Shown here piece after piece: positions 53,972-63,069 of a stretch of DNA of 64,000 bases (position 1 is the stretch's first letter; every line of letters starts with the position of its first letter). The notes beneath the pieces are model-generated. The model was not told the DNA's origin and ran no database searches. It saw nothing but the letters and a program-made list of their open reading frames with translations. The DNA lies in contig JBGTBE010000050.1 of NCBI GenBank assembly GCA_041749535.1, positions 1-64,000 on the forward strand, read 5' to 3'. This stretch comes from JBBQZU01 sp041749535 (GTDB lineage Bacteria > Bacteroidota > Bacteroidia > Flavobacteriales_D > Cryomorphaceae). Position numbers and translations under genes: made by a program.

Positions 53972-53991
53972 AGGACTAAATCGAAGCGCTC

Positions 53992-54537
53992 ATGAGAAAG
54001 TTTTTCAAATGGTTTTTTATTGTTACAGGCTCACTGGTAGTGATTGCCGCTATTGGTTTTCAGGTGATGAAAAGCCAAACCAAAAAATACAGCCCTGAGG
54101 AGACAGTGATATACAGCAATGCCGAATTGAATCTCGAAGTATTCTACAACCGTCCATCAAAAAAAGAAAGGGTTATTTTTGGGGGGTTGGTTCCTTACGG
54201 CCAAGTGTGGCGTACCGGTGCAAATGAAGCCACCACTTTTAGCAGCAGCACAGATATCACTGTGGCAGGAAAAACCCTGCCTGCCGGGAAGTACACATTA
54301 TGGACCATACCTGATAAGAGCAAGTGGACAGTAATATTCAACTCAGAGCAGTACGGCTGGGGTGTAGACTTTAATGAAATGGCCAGCAGAAACCCTGCGA
54401 GCGATGCCGTGCAGGTAGAAGTGCCTGCACTGAAGAGCAGCAATGTGTACGAGCAATTCACCATTACTTTTGAAGAATCTCCTCTGCGTATGCGATTTGT
54501 ATGGGACAATACCGTGGTAGATGTGCCAATCGAGTAG
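53992..54537 (+). CDS. DUF2911 membrane-anchored protein
   Basis: A 181-aa protein with one N-terminal membrane helix (about 7-26), then a DUF2911 beta-rich domain: ELNLEVFYNRPSKKERVIFGGLVPYGQVWRTGANEATTF, a hallmark run, and later LPAGKYTLWTIPDKSKWTVIFN. DUF2911 proteins are common exported proteins of Bacteroidota with unknown function. Confidence 0.92.
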   Translation: MRKFFKWFFIVTGSLVVIAAIGFQVMKSQTKKYSPEETVIYSNAELNLEVFYNRPSKKERVIFGGLVPYGQVWRTGANEATTFSSSTDITVAGKTLPAGKYTLWTIPDKSKWTVIFNSEQYGWGVDFNEMASRNPASDAVQVEVPALKSSNVYEQFTITFEESPLRMRFVWDNTVVDVPIE

Positions 54538-54553
54538 CCCTCTATAAATAATC

Positions 54554-55429
54554 TTATATCAAGAACTCTGAGAACGGGGGCAAGAAGCCAACAGGACAAG
54601 TGGCATTTCTGATGCGGGTGTGGATTTGCCCACTGCAAAATGCGAGTCCGCCATCATCGCGCACTTCATACCACTTGCCAGTGTAGTGGTAATAGGCATG
54701 CTCTGAAATTCCGTCAGTATCCCCAAAAAGCTTCCAATCATTTTTGGTAGCCATTCCGGTAATAACCAAAGCAGGCATGGCAAACAGTTTAAAATCCGGA
54801 ACGGCATGCCTGGACTTCAATAACGCAATTTGTGCATCTGCATCGTACGGAGCGGTTTCGGGCATGATGCCTTTGTGATCGTTCGCAATCCCCTCCAGGA
54901 AGGCTGTGCCCTTCACATTAAAAAAAAGTCTTAAAAAGGGTGGTGCATTTCGCTGATCGGCTTGCTTCAAGTAGGAGAACAGAAATGCTTTTTCTAATTC
55001 ATCTCCTTGCCCTGTCTGCACGACAGCATCACGCTTCGACCATTGGTCACCTTCAAAGCGGTGAGGCACCAATGCGGGGAGTTTCATGTAAGCATCGGGC
55101 TCGAGCATATCACCCTGATGGTAGATGAAATTATTCTTAAGGTCAAAGGCGTATTTACCGAAGGAAAAGTCAAACCGATCTGGCAGAAAATAGGGGGTGG
55201 CCCCGGCTTCAAAATCAAATGGCAATCCCCTTTGCCGTGCATATTCCCTGAGCAGGCCTTCTGCTATTTTTCCCTTCACAATGTTTCCAATGCGCTGCTG
55301 TATATTCACCAGTCGCATCCTGTTCACTGTAAATGGAAATGAAAGCAGCGCATAGCGAATAGATTCAGAGACAACCTGTAGGTAGGCCGCTTCATCTGCC
55401 TGAAAGCAGATCATTTGGGAGGCTTTCAT
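54554..55429 (-). CDS. Unrecognised protein with a possible PD-(D/E)XK nuclease core
   Basis: About 291 aa from an ATG at 55429; longer frames run back into the ABC exporter gene. A nuclease-like pattern is visible: an early Glu (KGKIAEGLLREYA, Glu57), then PDRFDFSFG with Asp84, and FDLKNN (Asp96-Leu-Lys98), in the E...D...(D/E)xK order and spacing of PD-(D/E)XK enzymes. The C-terminal half has no motif I recognise. It is 85 bp downstream of the ABC exporter and cotranscribed with truA and that exporter by position. A nuclease is inferred, not shown. Confidence 0.6.
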   Translation of the reverse strand: MKASQMICFQADEAAYLQVVSESIRYALLSFPFTVNRMRLVNIQQRIGNIVKGKIAEGLLREYARQRGLPFDFEAGATPYFLPDRFDFSFGKYAFDLKNNFIYHQGDMLEPDAYMKLPALVPHRFEGDQWSKRDAVVQTGQGDELEKAFLFSYLKQADQRNAPPFLRLFFNVKGTAFLEGIANDHKGIMPETAPYDADAQIALLKSRHAVPDFKLFAMPALVITGMATKNDWKLFGDTDGISEHAYYHYTGKWYEVRDDGGLAFCSGQIHTRIRNATCPVGFLPPFSEFLI

Positions 55430-55514
55430 GCACCAAGGATAGCAAAAATAACGGTTGGCACCAGGACCTATTCGTGCCGGATTTAAATGGTCTACAAGAA
55501 CCTGAACAAATACA

Positions 55515-57260
55515 TCAGTCCTTGAATTGTAGGTCGAACAAGCCCTTGTAGACCCCACCAAGTTCAAGCAAATCCTGGTGGCTTCCCTGTTCTACAATTC
55601 CTCCTTTGTCGAGCACTATTATCTTGTCGGCCTTCTTCACAGTGCTTAGGCGGTGGGCAATCACAATGCTGGTGCGGTTCTCAGTAAGTTTATCTATTGC
55701 ATCCTGAATCATTATTTCAGATTCTGTGTCAACGGACGATGTAGCCTCGTCGAGGATGAGTATTTTGGGATTGTACACGTATGCCCTGATAAAGCTAATG
55801 AGCTGTCGCTGTCCTACGCTGAGCATCCCGCCTCGCTCCTTCACATCGTAATCATACTTACCTGGCAGGCGTTCAATAAACGCAGAAGCACCAACGGCAC
55901 TGGCAGCACTTACCACCTCGTCATGGCTTATGTGCTGATCGCTAAGGGTTATATTGTTCTCTATGCTGTCGCTAAATAAAAATACATCCTGCAGCACAAC
56001 CGTAACTTGACTGCGCAGGTAATTCTGGTCATAATTTTGAATCTTAACACCGTCAATAAGGATGTCGCCTTTTTGAAATTCGTAGAACCTGTTTATCAAG
56101 TTTACAACGCTGGATTTCCCAGCACCAGTAGATCCTACGAATGCTACGGTTTCCCCTTCCTTCACATCGAATGTGAGGTCTTTGAGCACCCATTCTTCAT
56201 CATTGTAAGCAAACCACACATTCTTAAAGGAGATGTTCCCGCGAATGCCTTCGCTTACATTTCCTTTATCAACAATTTTCGCTTCGGTATCAAGCACTTT
56301 AAACACCCTCTCCGAACCTACCATACCCATCTGAAGCACATTGAAGCGATCGGCCAGTTGCCTGATGGGCCTGTATAGCATGTATATAAACAGGATGAAA
56401 GCCACGAGGTCGCCCCTGGATACTTCTTCTTCAAGCACCCCTCCTACGCCCCACCATACAAGAAAAGCCAGGGAAATGGCTGAGAGAATTTCTACAACGG
56501 GGAAGAAAATGCTGTAGGCCCAAATGCTGCGAATATGTGCTGTGCGGTGTTCTTTGTTAATGGTCACGAACTTTTCCTTCTCACGGGCTTCCCGGTTGAA
56601 AATTTGCACCACGCTCATGCCTACAATATGCTCTTGAACAAATGCATTCAACCTTGCCACCTGGGTGCGTACCAGCTGAAATGATCGTTTTATAGAATTC
56701 TTAAATATGATCATCGCAAATATGAGGAAGGGCATTGGCACAAGACTGTACAAGGTGAGCTGCCAATTGATGTAAAACATCACAATTACCACCACAATCA
56801 ACTTGAGCAATTCTCCAAGTATATTGAGCAATCCCTGTGAGAATATTTCTGCGATGGTTTCAATATCGCTAATACAGCGGGTTACGAGCGTGCCTATGGC
56901 TGTTTTGTCAAAGTACTTCAACTTAAAGTCTACAATATGGTTGTACAATTTCGAGCGCAAATCAATGGTCACCGACTGCCCTATCCAATTGCTGTAATAG
57001 GTTTGGTAAAATTGTGCTACAGCTTCGATAAGGAGCAAGCCCACCACGATAAGTGTAATTTGAAGCAATCCGGAAGGGTCGTTATTTACCACATACACAT
57101 CTATGGCCTTACCTATAAGTACAGGCCTGATAACCCCCAGTATGGCCAGGAAAATGGTAAGAAAAAAAGCCAGCCAAAACACTCCTAGATAAGGCTTTGC
57201 ATAACTTATTACCCTGCTGAAAAGTTTGGAATCAAATGCTTTACCTGTTACTTGCGACAT
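55515..57260 (-). CDS. ABC exporter (fused permease and ATPase)
   Basis: A 581-aa half-transporter; start at 57260 (MSQVTGKAFDSKLF), 20 bp inside the end of truA. Six membrane helices (about 20-300) are followed by an ATPase with Walker A (GSTGAGKSSVVNL), signature (SVGQRQLISFIRAY) and Walker B (ILILDEATSSVD). It belongs to the lipid/peptide/drug exporter type and works as a homodimer or with a second half. No partner gene adjoins, so a homodimer is likely. Substrate unknown. Confidence 0.93.
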   Translation of the reverse strand: MSQVTGKAFDSKLFSRVISYAKPYLGVFWLAFFLTIFLAILGVIRPVLIGKAIDVYVVNNDPSGLLQITLIVVGLLLIEAVAQFYQTYYSNWIGQSVTIDLRSKLYNHIVDFKLKYFDKTAIGTLVTRCISDIETIAEIFSQGLLNILGELLKLIVVVIVMFYINWQLTLYSLVPMPFLIFAMIIFKNSIKRSFQLVRTQVARLNAFVQEHIVGMSVVQIFNREAREKEKFVTINKEHRTAHIRSIWAYSIFFPVVEILSAISLAFLVWWGVGGVLEEEVSRGDLVAFILFIYMLYRPIRQLADRFNVLQMGMVGSERVFKVLDTEAKIVDKGNVSEGIRGNISFKNVWFAYNDEEWVLKDLTFDVKEGETVAFVGSTGAGKSSVVNLINRFYEFQKGDILIDGVKIQNYDQNYLRSQVTVVLQDVFLFSDSIENNITLSDQHISHDEVVSAASAVGASAFIERLPGKYDYDVKERGGMLSVGQRQLISFIRAYVYNPKILILDEATSSVDTESEIMIQDAIDKLTENRTSIVIAHRLSTVKKADKIIVLDKGGIVEQGSHQDLLELGGVYKGLFDLQFKD

Positions 57261-57993
57261 GTAGTTGTGGATAGTGAATATGGTGTAAAAATAAACCTTG
57301 GGCATGGGCCGATTTACCGGCTTCTGCTCTGCTGCGGGCTTCTATGATAGCTGAGATGGCACTCGGCGGGATCTTTCGATCGCCAACCAATATGAGGGTA
57401 CCTACGATGGCCCTCACCATATTTCTTAAAAACCTGTTGGCCTTGATTGTAAAAACAGCGCCACCTTCAATTGGTTCCCAGAAAGCTTCCATAACATTGC
57501 AAAGGTTGGTCTTCGTTTGTGTGTGACTTCTGGAAAATGATGAGAAATCCTGCTCTCCGAGAAGCAGTGCTGCAGCTTCGTTCATCAGACCTAACTCGGT
57601 AAGTTGGTAGTGATAAACGGAGAATTGATTTCGGAATGGATCTTTCGAGAAATGAAGGTAGTACTTGTATGTTCTTTCGGTGGCGCTGTACCTGGCATGA
57701 AATGCATCAGGCACTGTCGAACATGAATACACGGCAATGTCACGTGGCAATGTTTGATTCAGTTTGTACACCAACTCTTCATTGATGGGCTCTTCTACAT
57801 TAAAATGAGCGTAGAAATCGCGGGCGTGAACACCTGTATCTGTGCGACCACAACCTACCAACCCGGCATGACCCGGTGCAAATATGCGAAGCGCCTTCTC
57901 AAGGGTTTCCTGTACAGTAGTTACACCAGGCTGAATTTGCCATCCGCAATAATTTGTACCATCATACGCAAGCCGTAAAAGATATCGGGTCAA
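57241..57993 (-). CDS. truA: tRNA pseudouridine(38-40) synthase
   Basis: A 250-aa enzyme that isomerises uridines 38-40 in the anticodon arm of many tRNAs. It has the TruA start YLLRLAYDGTNYCGWQIQ and the catalytic Asp52 in GRTDTGVHA; RFLRNMVRAIVGTL is the conserved C-terminal motif. The 3' end overlaps the ABC exporter start by 20 bp, so the two are coupled. Confidence 0.97.
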   Translation of the reverse strand: MTRYLLRLAYDGTNYCGWQIQPGVTTVQETLEKALRIFAPGHAGLVGCGRTDTGVHARDFYAHFNVEEPINEELVYKLNQTLPRDIAVYSCSTVPDAFHARYSATERTYKYYLHFSKDPFRNQFSVYHYQLTELGLMNEAAALLLGEQDFSSFSRSHTQTKTNLCNVMEAFWEPIEGGAVFTIKANRFLRNMVRAIVGTLILVGDRKIPPSAISAIIEARSRAEAGKSAHAQGLFLHHIHYPQLHVASNR

Positions 57994-58028
57994 TTCTCTT
58001 TAAATTTCCGCAAAATTAGCACGAAACA

Positions 58029-58529
58029 GTGAAACGCATAGGAATACTCTCAGATACCCACGGATACATGGATGACCGCATACTCCTGCACCTTCGGGAA
58101 TGCGATGAAATATGGCATGCTGGCGACATAGGGAATATGGATGTAATGCTACCCCTGCAAGGATTGGCAGTATTGAGGGCCGTGCATGGAAATATCGATG
58201 GGGGCGATTTGAGAAAAATATTTCCTGAAACGTTGATTTTCGAAATTGAAGGGCTTACCATTTTGATTACCCATATTGCGGGAAGACCTGGAAAGTATCC
58301 CGCCAAGGTCAATTCAGCACTGAACTCCAGTAGTGCCAACATGCTGGTATGCGGTCATTCACACATATGCATGGTACACAAAAATCCACAAACTGGATTT
58401 ATACATATCAATCCGGGAGCCGTGGGTCGTCATGGATTTCACAAGGTGCGCACCCTCATCAGACTTTCAATTGACAAGGGACAGGTGGTCAATCTGGAAG
58501 TTGTAGAACTGGGCCCCAGAAGCACCTAG
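58029..58529 (+). CDS. YfcE/MJ0936-type metallophosphodiesterase
   Basis: A 166-aa calcineurin-like phosphoesterase. Metal-site motifs: GILSDTHG (1), HAGDIG (2), HGNID (3), THIAG (4), and CGHSHIC (5). It probably cleaves phosphodiesters with two metal ions in the cytoplasm; natural substrate unknown. Its stop overlaps the stop of the convergent DUF4293 gene by 4 bp. Confidence 0.93.
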   Translation: MKRIGILSDTHGYMDDRILLHLRECDEIWHAGDIGNMDVMLPLQGLAVLRAVHGNIDGGDLRKIFPETLIFEIEGLTILITHIAGRPGKYPAKVNSALNSSSANMLVCGHSHICMVHKNPQTGFIHINPGAVGRHGFHKVRTLIRLSIDKGQVVNLEVVELGPRST

Positions 58530-59002
58530 CGTATTCTGTCAAGGGATTTTACAAGCTCATCATCCTTCTTAATACCGCGTATGGCAAGGAAGCAGAGTGC
58601 GAGACCAACTACGAGCAAGTAGAATGCGGCATGGTGAAGTATTGCAATTTCTTCGCTAAAAAGCAAAAGCCCTACCTCTGAAACACCAAATAAGAGGTAA
58701 ACCACAAAAACGATAAACATCAAAAGTGCAAGGCGGGTAACTTTGTGCTGCACTGGCCTCTTCTTATATAGTGCAAGCGCCGCAAAGGGTATGATGGTGC
58801 AAGCAAGACCCAATATCCAAGCTGGGAAGATGAATGGCCCAGTCATCTCTAAAGTATCACTCTGCAGATTAAACACCCCAAACATAGCATACTCAGCTAC
58901 AAGTACTTCCTTGTCAAAAAACTTCGCAAATGGCAATACAAAAGTGAGCACACCACAGATGCCCGCCAGCAAAAGATATAGAGATTGAACACGTTGAATC
59001 AT
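58526..59002 (-). CDS. DUF4293 membrane protein
   Basis: A 158-aa protein with four predicted helices and the DUF4293 beginning MIQRVQSLYLLLAGICGVLTFVLPFAKF. The family is confined to Bacteroidota and usually sits next to rho, as here (211 bp, divergent). Function unknown. Confidence 0.93.
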   Translation of the reverse strand: MIQRVQSLYLLLAGICGVLTFVLPFAKFFDKEVLVAEYAMFGVFNLQSDTLEMTGPFIFPAWILGLACTIIPFAALALYKKRPVQHKVTRLALLMFIVFVVYLLFGVSEVGLLLFSEEIAILHHAAFYLLVVGLALCFLAIRGIKKDDELVKSLDRIR

Positions 59003-59213
59003 CGTGAAGTTTTAGATGCGCCCAAAGATACTATTTCAAGAATGCACAACGCTTATTCACTTTGATGTGTTATTATTTTTAAGTAGCAGTAAGTTGTGTA
59101 ATGCATTTTGTCGTATTATTGCAGCGTCGCAGGGTTGTATTCTCAATCTTATCTCCATTTCCCAAAGCGATTTCAACAATTCAATAATAAGCATTTAACC
59201 GTTTTCACAAGTA

Positions 59214-61088
59214 ATGTACGATATAATCGAACTAAACAACCTTAAGGTTGCTGACCTTCGCTCTATTGCCAAAGAGCTCAACATCCAAAAAACTGATTTA
59301 CTCAAAAAGCAGGAATTGGTATATAAAATTCTAGACGAACAAGCCGTCAATCCACCTTCGAAAGCTGCAAAAAGCGCAGAAGGAAAAGCCGAAGGAAAAG
59401 AAGAGAATGAAGATGACAAGAAAAACGCGCGTCGCCCACGACCTGTGAGGGTTACAGCTACGGCAGCAGCCCCGCCGGCAGAGGGGGTAGTTTCCAACGC
59501 GGAGAGCAAAGAGACCAACCTATTCACACAGGCAGATCGCAGCCCGGCTGACAAGCAATCGGATGCAGATGTTTCTTTGCCTAAACCTGCTTCAAACACC
59601 CGTTTTGAAAACCGGCGCGATGATAAATCGGGGAGAGATAGAAAACCTGAGCAGCGTCCTTTTCAACGAAATCAACCTCCACGAGAGCCCAGACCAGAAT
59701 CTAACAGGCCTGTACCTGCAGCAGCTGATAACACCGGAAATACACCTAAGCAGGAAGGCCAACAACAAAGAACCAATGAAGGGCGGCAGGAAAGACGCTC
59801 CTTCGAACCGCGAGAAAACCGCAATCAGGAACCACGCGAGCAAAGGGAACCACGTGAAAACCGCAATCAGGAGCCACGAGAGCAAAGGGAACCACGAGAA
59901 CCACGGGAGCCGCGTGAACAGCGGGAGCCGAGAATGCACGACAATAAGCCAAAGCGAGAAGACGTATACAACTTCGACGGATTGATTTCCACAGAAGGAG
60001 TGCTGGAAATTATGCCGGACGGCTACGGATTTCTTCGTTCTTCAGATTACAACTACCTCAACTCACCAGATGATGTATATGTATCGCAGGCACAGATTAA
60101 AAATCTTGGACTTATTACCGGCGATACCATCGTAGGTTACGTTCGCCCCCCACGTGAAGGAGAAAAGTATTTTCCTCTTATCAAAGTGGAAGAAATAAAC
60201 GGGCGCGATCCTGACTACGTGCGAGATAGGGTTCCATTCAAATACCTCACCCCACTTTTTCCAACTGAAAAATTCAACCTTGCAGGCAACAACAAAAATC
60301 TAAGCACAAGGATGATTGACCTCTTTTGTCCTATTGGAAAAGGCCAGAGAGGTTTGATTGTTTCTCAGCCAAAAACAGGTAAGACCACCTTGCTGAAAGA
60401 CGTGGCAAACGCCATAGCAGCAAACCATCCTGAAACATATCTCATCATTCTGCTTATTGATGAGCGCCCTGAAGAAGTTACCGACATGAAACGATCTGTA
60501 AAAGCAGAAGTGGTAGCTTCCACCTTTGATGAGCCCGCCGACCGACATGTGAAAATTGCCAATATAGTACTGGAAAAAGCCAAACGCATGGTGGAGTGTG
60601 GACACGATGTGTGCATACTTCTCGATTCTATAACACGTTTGGCAAGGGCCTACAACACTGTTTCCCCAGCTTCTGGCAAAGTGCTTTCAGGTGGTGTGGA
60701 CGCAAATGCACTGCAAAAGCCAAAACGCTTCTTTGGTGCTGCCCGAAAAATTGAAAATGGAGGCTCCCTTTCTATCCTTGCTACTGCACTCACTGACACC
60801 GGTTCCAAAATGGATGAAGTGATCTTTGAAGAATTCAAAGGAACAGGAAATATGGAACTTCAACTGGACCGAAAAATCTCAAACCGCCGCATATATCCTG
60901 CCATCGATATAGTGACATCAGGCACAAGGCGGGAAGATTTGCTCCTTTCAAAAGAACTCTTGCAGAGAATCTGGATTCTGCGCAAACACATCAATGATAT
61001 GAATCCTGTGGAAGCCATGGAATTCCTCAAAGACAGGATGGAAAACACTGTGAGCAACGAGGAATTTCTTGTCTCGATGAACGGTTAA
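59214..61088 (+). CDS. rho: Transcription termination factor Rho with disordered insertion
   Basis: Hexameric RNA-dependent helicase (624 aa; E. coli Rho is 419). An N-terminal Rho_N domain (about 1-45; NNLKVADLRSIAKELNI), a very long charged, Pro/Arg/Glu/Gln-rich insertion (about 48-250), the RNA-binding cold-shock-like domain (about 255-330; GVLEIMPDGYGFLR), and the ATPase with Walker A (QPKTGKTTL, about 385-393), Walker B (VCILLDSITRLARAYN) and the Q/R loops (SGGVDANALQKPKRFFGAARK). The insertion contains a 14-residue tandem duplication. In Bacteroides thetaiotaomicron such an insertion drives Rho condensation; here the same is inferred. Confidence 0.97.
   Translation: MYDIIELNNLKVADLRSIAKELNIQKTDLLKKQELVYKILDEQAVNPPSKAAKSAEGKAEGKEENEDDKKNARRPRPVRVTATAAAPPAEGVVSNAESKETNLFTQADRSPADKQSDADVSLPKPASNTRFENRRDDKSGRDRKPEQRPFQRNQPPREPRPESNRPVPAAADNTGNTPKQEGQQQRTNEGRQERRSFEPRENRNQEPREQREPRENRNQEPREQREPREPREPREQREPRMHDNKPKREDVYNFDGLISTEGVLEIMPDGYGFLRSSDYNYLNSPDDVYVSQAQIKNLGLITGDTIVGYVRPPREGEKYFPLIKVEEINGRDPDYVRDRVPFKYLTPLFPTEKFNLAGNNKNLSTRMIDLFCPIGKGQRGLIVSQPKTGKTTLLKDVANAIAANHPETYLIILLIDERPEEVTDMKRSVKAEVVASTFDEPADRHVKIANIVLEKAKRMVECGHDVCILLDSITRLARAYNTVSPASGKVLSGGVDANALQKPKRFFGAARKIENGGSLSILATALTDTGSKMDEVIFEEFKGTGNMELQLDRKISNRRIYPAIDIVTSGTRREDLLLSKELLQRIWILRKHINDMNPVEAMEFLKDRMENTVSNEEFLVSMNG
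59814..59933 (+). repeat. 42-bp tandem duplication inside rho
   Basis: Unit 1 (59814-59855) and unit 2 (59856-59897) encode the same 14 residues (ENRNQEPREQREPR, Rho 201-214 and 215-228), differing only at synonymous sites, and a shorter EPR/EQR run follows to 59933. The synonymous changes show selection on the peptide, or an old duplication. Confidence 0.9.
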
Positions 61089-61097
61089 CAATGTTCT

Positions 61098-61589
61098 GTG
61101 CATCCCCGAATTAATACAGCAGTGCGGGTCGCAATAGCAATGATGCTTTTGCGACTTGCTTTGTTTTTTTCAGGTGCTGAGTTTACCTGGCAGGACCCGG
61201 CTTTTCTCTTTCTTGCCTTGGCCGCATTTCCACTGCTCGCCATATATGCCATATGGCCCAGGTCCGTCCCTACAGGATTTGCGCACGATGTAAAGACTTC
61301 TTTGAGAATCACCGCTGTCTATGGCCTGCTCATCACCTTATTTTTATATTTCTATTTCACACTGGCAGAGACTGATTACTTTGCCAACAACCAGGAAATA
61401 ATCGTAGAAAACGAACTTAAAGCCAACCCGGAACTGAACAGGGAAATGCTGCGCGAAAGGGTAGAAACTTTCTTTTCGGTGCGAAACTTTAGCGTACTAG
61501 CCCTGCTTTCTTCACTGGTAATGAGTGTGTTTTACTCTGTACTCTTTCCGGCCGTTAAGCGGCTTATGCCGGGGTCAGTGCGCCCTTAA
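61098..61589 (+). CDS. DUF4199-like membrane protein
   Basis: A 163-aa protein starting at a GTG, 9 bp after rho, so in its operon. Four hydrophobic helices (about 12-30, 36-53, 70-90, 128-155) surround a charged loop (NQEIIVENELKANPELNREMLRERVETFF), a layout I associate with DUF4199 proteins of Bacteroidota. Function unknown. It overlaps the 3' end of the convergent mpl gene. Confidence 0.75.
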   Translation: MHPRINTAVRVAIAMMLLRLALFFSGAEFTWQDPAFLFLALAAFPLLAIYAIWPRSVPTGFAHDVKTSLRITAVYGLLITLFLYFYFTLAETDYFANNQEIIVENELKANPELNREMLRERVETFFSVRNFSVLALLSSLVMSVFYSVLFPAVKRLMPGSVRP

Positions 61590-62937
61590 GCTCTTCGCCC
61601 AAAGCGGAATAATCTATCCCATCAAAATTTCCAGAACTCATCATAAGTAAGGTTTTACCAGGCCATGATATTGACTTGATGGCCGCGAGTATAGCTGCCG
61701 AATCGGTGTACACTTCCACATTGCTCGAAGCAAATCCAGCAGCAACATCCTCAGCAGTGATAGGTGGCAATTTCTTGTGCGCCACTACCTCAGGATTGAA
61801 ATATACCAATGCCCTATCGGCTGTTGCCATGGCATTGTTATAGTGTGGAAGGAAATCCTTGTTCAAGCTGCTGAAGGTGTGTAACTCCATGCAGGCGACC
61901 AACTCCCTCTCGGGAAATTGATGTTTAAGAGCCGATGTGGTGGCTTTAAGCTTACTCGGTGCATGGGCAAAATCCTTGTAAAAAGCCCAAATCGGAGTGT
62001 CTGCCACCAATTCCAGTCTGCGACTGGCACCCGTGAAATCCGCAATTGCTGCACAGAAATCGGCTTGGGAAATGCCTAGCAATCCCCCCACTTTCATTGC
62101 TCCGCTCAGATTCTGCAAGTTATGTGCACCAAATATCCTGATGGGAACGTTGCCATTTTGGGCTTCGAGAATGGTAACTCCACCTTCCACCCTGTGTGGA
62201 AATGTATCGTATGGAATCAATGTAATGTCTTTGCGCGCCTGGGCCGCGAGCCTTGACAGATGCACATCGCCTATATAGTATATCAATGAACCGTTGGGCT
62301 CTATCAGGTCTATAAAAATCCTGAACTGCTCCACATAATTTTCAAATGTTGGGAACACGTTGATATGGTCCCATGCCACACCGGAGAGCAGTGCTATGTT
62401 AGGATGGTATAAATGAAACTTGGGCCGTCGGTCCAGCGGAGATGATAGGTACTCATCTCCTTCTATTACAGCTATAGGCGCATTTTCCGAAAGGCGGACC
62501 ATACAGTCGTATCCTTCGAGCTGCGCACCAACGAGGTAATCAGCATCGCGCCCCAGCTTATTCAATACGTGCAACAACATGGAAGTGATGGTGGTCTTGC
62601 CATGACTGCCTCCAATTACCACGCGTTGCTTCTGCTTGGTTTGCTCGTAGATATATTCTGGATAAGAGTATATGGGGATATTTAATTCCTTGGCACGGGC
62701 CAGTTCAGGATTGTCTGCACGGGCGTGCATTCCCAGCACCACAGCATCCATGCCTGCTTGAATCTTTTCCGGGTACCAGCCCATGGATTCGGGCAGGATG
62801 CCCTGCTTTGAAAGTCTGGAGTGCGATGGTTCAAAAATTTCATCGTCGCTACCGGTTACCTCAACACCCTTTCTGGAAAGGGCAATGGCCAGGTTGTGCA
62901 TGGCGCTCCCGCCTATTGCTATGAAGTGAATTTTCAT
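61564..62937 (-). CDS. mpl: Mur-ligase family peptide ligase (Mpl)
   Basis: A 457-aa Mur ligase. An N-terminal Rossmann domain (MKIHFIAIGGSAMHNLAIALSRKG), an ATP-binding loop (GGSHGKTTITSMLL, about 108-121), a DEYL segment and a C-terminal ligase domain (FTGASRRLELVAD; DFAHAPSKLKATTSALKHQFP) match Mpl. Mpl joins recycled murein tripeptide to UDP-MurNAc, bypassing part of de novo synthesis. Its start is divergent from the MBL-fold gene at 63070. Confidence 0.93.
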   Translation of the reverse strand: MKIHFIAIGGSAMHNLAIALSRKGVEVTGSDDEIFEPSHSRLSKQGILPESMGWYPEKIQAGMDAVVLGMHARADNPELARAKELNIPIYSYPEYIYEQTKQKQRVVIGGSHGKTTITSMLLHVLNKLGRDADYLVGAQLEGYDCMVRLSENAPIAVIEGDEYLSSPLDRRPKFHLYHPNIALLSGVAWDHINVFPTFENYVEQFRIFIDLIEPNGSLIYYIGDVHLSRLAAQARKDITLIPYDTFPHRVEGGVTILEAQNGNVPIRIFGAHNLQNLSGAMKVGGLLGISQADFCAAIADFTGASRRLELVADTPIWAFYKDFAHAPSKLKATTSALKHQFPERELVACMELHTFSSLNKDFLPHYNNAMATADRALVYFNPEVVAHKKLPPITAEDVAAGFASSNVEVYTDSAAILAAIKSISWPGKTLLMMSSGNFDGIDYSALGEELKGALTPA

Positions 62938-63069
62938 AAGGTAAAATTACCATGCCCCATGATGATTCAACCGCCCACTGGAGTGCCATTATGCACAGTC
63001 CACTGTGTAAAATCTCCATGACCATTCACTTTTCCTAACTTAGCCAACTAAACATTCAAAAGCAACGCA

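Noticed and set aside
59003..59213. Riboswitch or attenuator in the rho leader
   Set aside because: The 211-bp spacer is T-rich but I find no stable alternative hairpins or recognisable aptamer core.
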